Shown one piece after another: positions 24,744 through 31,209 of a DNA stretch of 32,447 bases. Both the position numbers and the translations under genes were made by a program. The stretch is from NCBI GenBank assembly GCA_002335945.1, contig DDDD01000125.1:371-32817 (forward strand), given 5' to 3'. This DNA comes from Porticoccaceae bacterium UBA1989 (GTDB lineage: Bacteria > Pseudomonadota > Gammaproteobacteria > Pseudomonadales > Porticoccaceae). Under the pieces are notes generated by a model, which saw only the letters and a list, made by a program, of their open reading frames with translations, did no database searches and was not told the origin of the DNA. Every line of letters starts with the position of its first letter. The stretch's first letter is position 1.

Positions 24744-26200
24744 ATATTTTATTTGCTTGCAGTGAACTCTATCCGCTGATTAAAACTGGGGGCCTGGCAG
24801 ATGTAGCCTACAATTTACCCGCTGCCTTGCGCCGACAAGGTCATGATATACGCATTGTGTTACCTTCCTATAGTGGTCTTGCGGAGGCCCATCACAAATG
24901 GCTGGATTACAGTGCTGAGGTCATGGGATATCCCGTTGGTTTATTGCAGGCGCATCTCAAAGGCACTGATATACCGGTCTATTTGGTTGACTGCCCTCAG
25001 CTATTTGACCGTCCAGGTGGGCCTTACGGCGAGTATGCAGACCAGCCCTGGACTGACAATGCCCAGCGGTTCGGACTATTCTGTCGGGTCAGTGAGAAAA
25101 TTGCCCTAAATCAGGTCGGCCTTGCATGGCACCCAGATACTGTCCATTGCAATGATTGGCATACAGGCCTGCTACCACTCTTGCTGGCAAGCCATAATAA
25201 GCGGCCTCAATGTCTATTTACCATTCACAATCTTGCCTATCAGGGTCTGTTTGATCGTATAGATTTTGAGGCGTTAGACTTACCCGCCACAGTGGATGGC
25301 AAAGTTCTTTGGGATTATCAGGCCTTGGAATACTATGGGATGATGTCATTTATGAAGGCGGGTATCGTGTTTGCCGATGCCGTTAACACCGTTAGCGTAG
25401 GCTATGCAAAAGAGGTGCTTAGCAAAGAGTTTGGTTGTGGCTTAGAGGGCCTATTACGGAGTCTGGGCGAGGGTTTTTCTGGTATTACTAATGGTATTGA
25501 CACTCAGTTATGGGACCCCAGCAATGACCCAATGATACAAACCATTTATGGTAGCCACAGCCTCCATCGCAAGGTTTTTAATAAGTTGGCGCTGTTGGCA
25601 GAATTTCAACTATTGGGACATCAGGACCGATTGCTGTTGGGGATTGTCTCGCGTTTAACGGAGCAGAAGGGCATTGACCTATTGATTGAGGCGCTGCCAC
25701 TTATTATGCAATTACCAGTCGATTTAGTGGTTCTGGGTAACGGTGATAAGGTACTTGAGAAAGCCTTGTTGGAAGTAGAAAAGCAATATCCAATGCGTAT
25801 TAGTGTTAAGCCAGCCTACGATGAAAGGGCCGCCCACCTTGTAATAGCAGGTGCCGATGCGCTGCTAATTCCCTCCCGCTATGAGCCCTGCGGCTTGACG
25901 CAAATGTATGCTCAACGCTATGGAACCATACCGGTTGCCCACGGGGTGGGTGGCCTTGCTGATACCATTATTGATATAGCGCCCTTTTCAGAAAATATTG
26001 CTGATTCGACCGGCGTATTGTTTTGGGACTTCACCCCGGATGCGCTGATTGATGCGTTGCAGCGCCTACATTTCGTCTATGACAATCTGTTGCTATGGCG
26101 GGACCTCCAGCGCTCAGGGATGGGCGAAGACTTCTCCTGGGACATCAGTGCGACAGGTTACAGTAATCTCTACCAATCACTGATAAGCCAAAAATACTAA
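24740..26200 (+). CDS. glgA: Glycogen synthase (ADP-glucose, GT5)
   Basis: This 486-residue glycosyltransferase elongates alpha-1,4-glucan from ADP-glucose. The N-terminus 'ILFACSELYPLIKTGGLADV' contains the KTGGL sugar-nucleotide loop. 'WHPDTVHCNDWHTGLLP', 'TIHNLAYQG', 'GITNGIDTQLWDP' and 'SRLTEQKGIDLL' follow in the usual order. 'IPSRYEPCGLTQMYAQRYGTIPV' holds the catalytic Glu of the GT5 family. Length is normal. The start overlaps the glgB stop (ATGA). It is the last gene of the CBS-glgB-glgA unit; the inverted repeat just after it has its T-run on the other strand. Confidence 0.96.
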   Translation: MNILFACSELYPLIKTGGLADVAYNLPAALRRQGHDIRIVLPSYSGLAEAHHKWLDYSAEVMGYPVGLLQAHLKGTDIPVYLVDCPQLFDRPGGPYGEYADQPWTDNAQRFGLFCRVSEKIALNQVGLAWHPDTVHCNDWHTGLLPLLLASHNKRPQCLFTIHNLAYQGLFDRIDFEALDLPATVDGKVLWDYQALEYYGMMSFMKAGIVFADAVNTVSVGYAKEVLSKEFGCGLEGLLRSLGEGFSGITNGIDTQLWDPSNDPMIQTIYGSHSLHRKVFNKLALLAEFQLLGHQDRLLLGIVSRLTEQKGIDLLIEALPLIMQLPVDLVVLGNGDKVLEKALLEVEKQYPMRISVKPAYDERAAHLVIAGADALLIPSRYEPCGLTQMYAQRYGTIPVAHGVGGLADTIIDIAPFSENIADSTGVLFWDFTPDALIDALQRLHFVYDNLLLWRDLQRSGMGEDFSWDISATGYSNLYQSLISQKY

Positions 26201-26206
26201 CCCCCT

Positions 26207-26240
26207 AAAAAGCCTCTGCACAATATGATGGGCAGAGGCT
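26207..26240 (-). terminator. Intrinsic terminator for hsp20
   Basis: AGCCTCTGC (26211-26219) and GCAGAGGCT (26232-26240) are perfect 9-base arms with a 12-base loop. Read on the minus strand the stem is followed by TTTTT, as in a rho-independent terminator, 48 bases after the hsp20 stop. On the plus strand it lies 10 bases after glgA without a T-run, so it may act weakly there too. Confidence 0.8.
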
Positions 26241-26287
26241 ATAGAATACTCCGTCTATGGGAGGAGTGGCGGTATTACGGCCGTTAA

Positions 26288-26743
26288 TTAGGACTGAATA
26301 TTAATCAACGTTGGCTTTGCGGTTTTGCGCTTACTCAGGGTAATTGTCAAAACACCGTCTTTATCCTTAGCAACAATTTTGTCTGGGTCCGCTGAATCAG
26401 GCAAGCTAAAACGTCTATGAAAAATGCCATGGGAGCATTCAGTGCGATAGTAGCCATTATGCTCCTCATTCTTCTCGATTTTACGCTCACCTCTAATCGA
26501 TAAAACGCCATTAGCCATGCTGATCTCAATGTCTTTGCGATTGACGCCGGGAATATCTGCTTTGATCACAAATTCATTATCGCCTTCTTGGATATCTACC
26601 GGGGGCATCCATTGGCTGGTTATAACATTGCTATCCTCATCTCTTATTCCAAGCGATCTATCTCCAAAGGATCGGAATAAATTATTAAAATCGTCTTGAA
26701 ATCGATCGAGTAAATGGGTGGGTTCTCTTAATACTGGAATCAT
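26288..26743 (-). CDS. Hsp20 small heat-shock protein
   Basis: This 151-residue chaperone has a short N-terminal arm ('LLDRFQDDFNNLFRSFGD'), an alpha-crystallin domain from about 47 ('PPVDIQEGDNEFVIKADIPGV') to about 138 ('DKDGVLTITLSKR'), and a C-terminal IxI-type anchor 'INI'. It would hold unfolding proteins without ATP. AAGGAG lies before the ATG. Upstream are an FNR-type box at 26855-26868 with a -10 hexamer in place, and an 18-base inverted repeat at 26782-26799. I see no obvious heat-shock promoter, so low oxygen rather than heat may be its main signal. It stands alone between glgA and bkdR, with its own terminator. Confidence 0.93.
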   Translation of the reverse strand: MIPVLREPTHLLDRFQDDFNNLFRSFGDRSLGIRDEDSNVITSQWMPPVDIQEGDNEFVIKADIPGVNRKDIEISMANGVLSIRGERKIEKNEEHNGYYRTECSHGIFHRRFSLPDSADPDKIVAKDKDGVLTITLSKRKTAKPTLINIQS

Positions 26744-26781
26744 TTTAATACTCCTTTGTAATGATAATATTGCTGTTTACC

Positions 26782-26799
26782 TACCAATCGGAATTGGTA
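26782..26799. promoter_or_regulatory. Inverted repeat in the hsp20 leader
   Basis: TACCAATCGGAATTGGTA has perfect 7-base arms around CGGA. It lies 39-56 bases before the hsp20 start, inside the leader if transcription starts near 26820. It overlaps TTTACCTA (26776-26783); the complementary 8-mer TAGGTAAA is at 26832-26839 and also forms half of the palindrome at 8932-8947. It could be an operator or an mRNA hairpin. Confidence 0.4.
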
Positions 26800-26854
26800 T
26801 CTCAGCCACGGGCTAGGCTGCTATAGAACTATAGGTAAATGGCATATTGCAAAG

Positions 26855-26868
26855 TTGACGACTATCAA
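26855..26868 (-). promoter_or_regulatory. FNR-type box upstream of hsp20
   Basis: On the minus strand TTGATAGTCGTCAA fits TTGAY-N4-RTCAA. TATAGT at 26828-26833 (minus strand) is 31 bases from the box centre, almost exactly the class II arrangement. This predicts transcription of hsp20 from near 26820-26821 under FNR control. Confidence 0.7.
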
Positions 26869-26904
26869 TATGCACCATAAAAAATTATTTAATATTGGAG
26901 GGTA

Positions 26905-27384
26905 TTAAAGTAGATGCCCAAATGGCAGTTCAGTTTTGTAGCATATAGGTTTGAGTGAGAAACTGCTTTTAATATGATCTATACCATCGAATGCAGTGAG
27001 TTTGTCATCGAGAAAAGTTTGATAAGACTGCAGATCTGGAGTCACCACTCGCATCAAATAATCAAAATCCCCAGTCATTAAATAGCACTCCATCACCTCA
27101 GGCCAGTTGAGTACCTGCTGGGCGAAATGGTCGAGATCCTTTTTTACTTGATGGTGCAGGGTGACCTGAATAAAAACGGTGACTGGCAGCCCCGCTTTCT
27201 TGGGGTCAATTAATGTGACTCGACGGAGAATATAACCCAGCTGTTCCAAGTTTTTTACCCGCCGGGAGCACGGAGAGGGCGACAAACAAACTTTTTCAGA
27301 CAATTCTAGATTAGAAATACCCGCATCAGATTGAAGAAGATCAAGAATCTTCCAATCAATGGCATCCAGTTTGTACTCAATCAT
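26905..27384 (-). CDS. bkdR: Lrp/AsnC-family regulator, probable BkdR
   Basis: This 159-residue protein has the AsnC-type HTH at about 8-60 ('DWKILDLLQSDAGISNLELSEKVCLSPSPCSRRVKNLEQLGYI') and a RAM ligand-binding domain at about 70-150. GGAG precedes the ATG. It is divergent from the branched-chain 2-oxoacid dehydrogenase operon with 321 bases between. In Pseudomonas putida the Lrp homologue BkdR is divergent from bkdA1 and activates it in response to branched-chain amino acids. The same arrangement and size support the name, though family-level sequence alone would not. Confidence 0.82.
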   Translation of the reverse strand: MIEYKLDAIDWKILDLLQSDAGISNLELSEKVCLSPSPCSRRVKNLEQLGYILRRVTLIDPKKAGLPVTVFIQVTLHHQVKKDLDHFAQQVLNWPEVMECYLMTGDFDYLMRVVTPDLQSYQTFLDDKLTAFDGIDHIKSSFSLKPICYKTELPFGHLL

Positions 27385-27705
27385 AATAGTTCTCCAAGCT
27401 CTTCTATACTTAAGCTATAAACTCACTAAACAGGCTGGTTTTCATTGTAGCTCTCTCACCTAGCTGCACGCTACTAATGGGTGTTAATTTGGTGCCTGAG
27501 CAAGTAATAAGCCATATGGCGCAATAATTCTCTTTTATAAGGGACTATGACGCAATAATAAGTTTTATTGGCTAAATCAAAACCATGAGTTTGGCAGGAT
27601 TCTCCAAGCCCCAGCATGGTAATTTTACCTTCATAGATGAGGGTTAATAATAACAAGATAACATCCAGTATCGACCCTTAAAAATGGAATTATAAGAGGT
27701 GTCCC
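27385..27705. other. bkdR-bkdA1 divergent regulatory region
   Basis: This 321-base AT-rich stretch has no convincing gene. A frame open at 27474-27656 has no family resemblance. It holds the direct repeats at 27520-27559. It also holds GGTAATTTTACC (27618-27629), a 4-base-arm palindrome whose flanks match the site at 8932-8947 at 12 of 16 positions on the minus strand. GAGGTG before the bkdA1 ATG is the ribosome site. Confidence 0.5.
27520..27559 (+). promoter_or_regulatory. Phased direct repeats, candidate BkdR sites
   Basis: CGCAATAAT occurs at 27520-27528 and again at 27551-27559, 31 bases apart, about three helical turns. CAATAATAAGTTTTATTG (27553-27570) adds a 6-base inverted repeat at the second copy. 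Lrp-family proteins bind arrays of phased AT-rich sites, which fits, but no consensus for this regulator was checked. Confidence 0.35.
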
Positions 27706-28875
27706 ATGGCAGTTAAAAGTCCCCCAACAGTTGCCCCTGTTTTTGACGATGGCTCTACAGTACAGATTCCGACTCTGCGTATATTACAGGCTGACGGTAC
27801 TCTTATTTCAGGGGCACAGACTCCAGAGCTAGCGAAAGAGCTGGCCCACAAAATCTATAGGGATATGGTTTATACGCGCATACTCGATGAGCGCATGGTG
27901 GGCGCCCAGCGCCAGGGCCGCCTCAGTTTTTATTTGACCTGTACTGGGGAGGAGGCATCAGTAGCAGGCACAGTGGCGGCGTTTAAGCAAGACGATATGA
28001 TCATGGGGCAGTATCGAGAGCAGGTTGCATTACGCTTCCGTGGTTTTAGTACTGAGCAGTTTATGAATCAGCTGTTTAGTAATGCGAAAGATTTGGGCAA
28101 AGGTCGACAGATGCCAGTTCACTACGGTAGCCGGGATCTGCACTTTATGACGATTCGGTCGCCTTTAGCGACACAGATCCCTCAGGCCGCTGGCTATGCC
28201 TATGGCCAAAAACTGGCCGGTAATAACGCCTGTACTCTATGTTATTTCGGAGACGGCGCCGCCTCTGAGGGTGACTTTCATGCGGGCCTAAATATGGCTG
28301 CTGTATTGAAAAGCCCGGTTGTTTTTGTAGCGCGCAATAATGGTTATGCAATTTCAACCCCCTCTTCCGAGCAGTATGCCGGTAATGGCATAGCTGCCAG
28401 AGGTTTGGGTTATGGTATTAAAACTATTCGTGTTGATGGCAATGACATTCTGGCGGTCTATGCCGCGGCCGTTGCGGCGCGCAACATTGCCGTAAACGAG
28501 CAGAGACCGGTGCTGATAGAGACCATGAGCTATCGCCTTGGTGCTCATTCCACATCAGATGACCCCAGTGGTTATCGCAGTGCTGAAGAAGAAGATGAGT
28601 GGCGTCAAAAAGACCCCATTAGCAGAATGAAAAACTGGCTGATTAACCAAAAATGGTGGGACGAAAGCCGCGATGAAGATCTACAGAGCAACTACCGTAA
28701 AGAGATTTTAGCAGAGTTGAAGCTGGCAGAAAAACGTCCGAAACCACCTCTTTTAGACCTTATTACTGATGTGTACAAAGATACGCCAGCCCATCTCCTT
28801 GAACAGTTCGAGTCTCTAGAAAAGCATGTGGCTAAATATCCAGACAGTTATAAAGCTCATGGGGAGAACTCATAA
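27706..28875 (+). CDS. bkdA1: Branched-chain 2-oxoacid dehydrogenase E1 alpha subunit
   Basis: This 389-residue subunit forms the thiamine diphosphate E1 with the next gene product, decarboxylating 2-oxo acids from Val, Leu and Ile. The ThDP motif begins with 'GDGAASEGD' (182-190) and ends at 'ARNNGYAIS' (209-217). 'YRLGAHSTSDDPSGYRS' and 'DPISRMKNWL' are typical of the branched-chain rather than the pyruvate enzyme. Start ATG 27706 has GAGGTG upstream. Its TAA shares a base with the ATG of the beta subunit gene. The Lrp-type regulator lies divergently upstream. Confidence 0.92.
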   Translation: MAVKSPPTVAPVFDDGSTVQIPTLRILQADGTLISGAQTPELAKELAHKIYRDMVYTRILDERMVGAQRQGRLSFYLTCTGEEASVAGTVAAFKQDDMIMGQYREQVALRFRGFSTEQFMNQLFSNAKDLGKGRQMPVHYGSRDLHFMTIRSPLATQIPQAAGYAYGQKLAGNNACTLCYFGDGAASEGDFHAGLNMAAVLKSPVVFVARNNGYAISTPSSEQYAGNGIAARGLGYGIKTIRVDGNDILAVYAAAVAARNIAVNEQRPVLIETMSYRLGAHSTSDDPSGYRSAEEEDEWRQKDPISRMKNWLINQKWWDESRDEDLQSNYRKEILAELKLAEKRPKPPLLDLITDVYKDTPAHLLEQFESLEKHVAKYPDSYKAHGENS

Positions 28876-29861
28876 TGACTGATGTAACTCGCATGAATTT
28901 ATTACAGGCGGTCAATAATGGCTTGGATACTGCTATGGCTGCGGATGAAAGAGTTGTTTGTCTCGGAGAAGATATAGGTAAGTTTGGTGGCGTCTTTAGA
29001 GCCACGAGTAACCTCCAAGAAAAATATGGTCGACCACGCTGTTTTAATACTCCGCTCACGGAGCAGGGTATTGCCGGCTTTGCCATTGGCTTAGCAGCGC
29101 AGGGTTCTGTTGCCGTCGCTGAGATCCAATTTGCAGATTATATCTTTCCTGCATTTGATCAAATTGTTAATGAAGCAGCCAAGTTTCGCTATCGCAGCGG
29201 TGATGAATTTAACTGTGGTGGCCTCACTATTCGAGCTCCCTATGGTGGCGGTATTGACGGCGGCCTGTATCATTCTCAGTCGCCCGAAGCCTATTTTTGT
29301 CATACCCCAGGCCTTAAGGTCGTTATCCCCAGTAATGCCTATCAGGCCAAGGGTCTTTTGTTGGCGGCTATTCGTGATCCAGATCCGGTTATTTTCTTCG
29401 AACCAAAAGCTATTTACCGTGCCTCTGTCGGAGATGTGCCTAACCATGACTATGAGCTTAAACTGGGCCTGGCCGAGGTCGTTCAGGCAGGCACAGACAT
29501 TACGTTGCTTGGCTGGGGTGCACAGATGATTCAAATCGGCAAAGCCGCAGAGCTTGCTGCGGCTGAGGGTATTTCATGTGAAGTCATTGACCTCCGCACC
29601 CTGCTCCCCTGGGATAGAGATACTGTGGCTGAGTCGGTGAACAAAACCGGCCGTCTTCTGATTAGCCACGAAGCGCCATTGACCGGTGGCTTTGCCGGTG
29701 AAATTGCTGCCAGCATTCAAGAGCGTTGTTTTCTAAGCCTGGAAGCCCCCATCACGCGAGTGACAGGAATAGACACACCATTTCCGCTGATACAGGAAAA
29801 GCAGTATCTTCCGGACCATCTAAAAATTTATGAAGCCATCAAATCGAGTCTGGCCTACTAG
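28875..29861 (+). CDS. bkdA2: Branched-chain 2-oxoacid dehydrogenase E1 beta subunit
   Basis: This 328-residue transketolase-like subunit has 'VVCLGEDIGKFGGVFRAT', 'FNTPLTEQGIAGFAIG', 'AEIQFADYIFPAFDQIVNEAAKFRYRSG', 'LYHSQSPEAYF' and 'FFEPKAIYR'. These segments are nearly those of mitochondrial-type branched-chain E1 beta. The C-terminal transketolase domain begins near residue 200 and ends with 'TPFPLIQEKQYLPD'. Translation is coupled to the alpha subunit by a one-base overlap. The E2 gene follows after 20 bases. Confidence 0.93.
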   Translation: MTDVTRMNLLQAVNNGLDTAMAADERVVCLGEDIGKFGGVFRATSNLQEKYGRPRCFNTPLTEQGIAGFAIGLAAQGSVAVAEIQFADYIFPAFDQIVNEAAKFRYRSGDEFNCGGLTIRAPYGGGIDGGLYHSQSPEAYFCHTPGLKVVIPSNAYQAKGLLLAAIRDPDPVIFFEPKAIYRASVGDVPNHDYELKLGLAEVVQAGTDITLLGWGAQMIQIGKAAELAAAEGISCEVIDLRTLLPWDRDTVAESVNKTGRLLISHEAPLTGGFAGEIAASIQERCFLSLEAPITRVTGIDTPFPLIQEKQYLPDHLKIYEAIKSSLAY

Positions 29862-29881
29862 AGCCTGGAGGGTTACGCACC

Positions 29882-31174
29882 ATGAAAAAAGATTTTATAT
29901 TACCGGATATTGGCGAAGGTATTGTTGAGTGTGAAGTGATCGAATGGAAGGTCAAGGAGGGCGATATTATTGTCGAAGACCAAATCATCGTCGATGTCAG
30001 CACCGATAAAGCCATTGTTGAAATCCCCTCTATGTACAACGGCCGTGTCACCAAACTCTATTATGCTGAGGGAGATATTGCCAAGGTGCACCAGCCGCTA
30101 TTTGCCCTTGAGGTAGAGGGTACAGAAAGTATTGGAGACGAAAAGACGGCAGCCCCAGAGACTTTGGTTGAGGTGGCTGTAGCGACCTCCCTAGATACAG
30201 AGTCTGAAGTGTCTGCAACTTCCGAGGCAATGATAGCCTCCGCCTCAGCAGATCTCTCGTTTACCAGTAAGGTTCTAACAACCCCAGCGGTCCGTAAAAT
30301 GGCCCGCGAGCATGAACTCGATCTTTCTAGCATTAACGGCTCGGGTAAGCAGGGACGCGTACTAAAGGAGGATGTACTAGGGTTTCTTTCGAACGGCAGA
30401 GGTTCAAATGAAGACAGGGGCGCGAGTGACAACAGTGTGTCTAATGCCCAGCTAATTAAGACTACTGCTGAGGACCGAGTGGAACCTATCAGGGGTGTGC
30501 GCAAAATAATGGCCGAACGCATGAGTGCAGCGGTCTCGACCATCCCCCACTTTACCTATGTGGATGAAATGGATGTGACTGCGTTGATGGAAATTCGTCA
30601 AACGCTCAAGGATACCTATGCCACAGACAGCCTTAAAATCACCCTAATGCCGTTATTTATCAAAGCGCTGTCTCTAGCTATAAAGCAGTTCCCCATAATA
30701 AACAGTCACCCGAATGCAGATTTTACAGAACTAACCTATGTTGCCAGTCACAATATTGGCATGGCGGTAGATGGTAAGACTGGCTTATTGGTACCCAATA
30801 TTAAAAATGTCCAAGACCTGAGCCTATTAGATATAGCGACTGAGGTCACACGCCTAACCCAAGCTGCTCGCAGTGGTAAAATCAATCCCCAGGAACTGTC
30901 TGGAGGTACCATTACCATTTCCAACATTGGCGCCATTGGTGGCACGGCAGCAACCCCCATTATTAATAAACCCGAGGTAGCCATTGTGGCGCTGGGCAAA
31001 ATCCAGACATTACCCCGGTTTGATGAACAGGGTAACCTGGTCCCACGAAAAATAATGACAGTAAGCTGGTCTGGGGATCATCGCGTTATTGATGGCGGTA
31101 CTATTGCCAGATTCAATAATGTTTGGATGGGATACCTTAAAAGTCCAACTACTATGCTGGCTGCTATGATTTAG
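29882..31174 (+). CDS. bkdB: Branched-chain 2-oxoacid dehydrogenase E2 (dihydrolipoyl acyltransferase)
   Basis: This 430-residue core subunit has one lipoyl domain with Lys43 in 'VSTDKAIVEIPS', and an acidic/Ala-rich linker at about 80-130. An E3/E1-binding domain follows at about 133-170 ('TPAVRKMAREHELDLSSINGSGKQGRVLKEDV'). After a second linker the acyltransferase domain carries His400 and Asp404 in 'SGDHRVIDGG'. It moves the acyl group from E1 to CoA. GGAGGG lies before the ATG. No E3 (lipoamide dehydrogenase) gene follows; E3 would have to be encoded elsewhere. Confidence 0.94.
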   Translation: MKKDFILPDIGEGIVECEVIEWKVKEGDIIVEDQIIVDVSTDKAIVEIPSMYNGRVTKLYYAEGDIAKVHQPLFALEVEGTESIGDEKTAAPETLVEVAVATSLDTESEVSATSEAMIASASADLSFTSKVLTTPAVRKMAREHELDLSSINGSGKQGRVLKEDVLGFLSNGRGSNEDRGASDNSVSNAQLIKTTAEDRVEPIRGVRKIMAERMSAAVSTIPHFTYVDEMDVTALMEIRQTLKDTYATDSLKITLMPLFIKALSLAIKQFPIINSHPNADFTELTYVASHNIGMAVDGKTGLLVPNIKNVQDLSLLDIATEVTRLTQAARSGKINPQELSGGTITISNIGAIGGTAATPIINKPEVAIVALGKIQTLPRFDEQGNLVPRKIMTVSWSGDHRVIDGGTIARFNNVWMGYLKSPTTMLAAMI

Positions 31175-31209
31175 GCGTTAATTGCGACATGACTTAGGCA
31201 CTTATCATT

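Noticed and set aside
27474..27656. Small 60-residue open frame on the minus strand upstream of bkdA1
   Set aside because: It has no family resemblance, sits in the divergent promoter region and lacks a clear ribosome site.
27706..31174. Pyruvate dehydrogenase complex
   Set aside because: E1 alpha 'HSTSDDPSGYRS' and the E1 beta sequence are typical of the branched-chain 2-oxoacid enzyme, and the divergent Lrp-type gene agrees.
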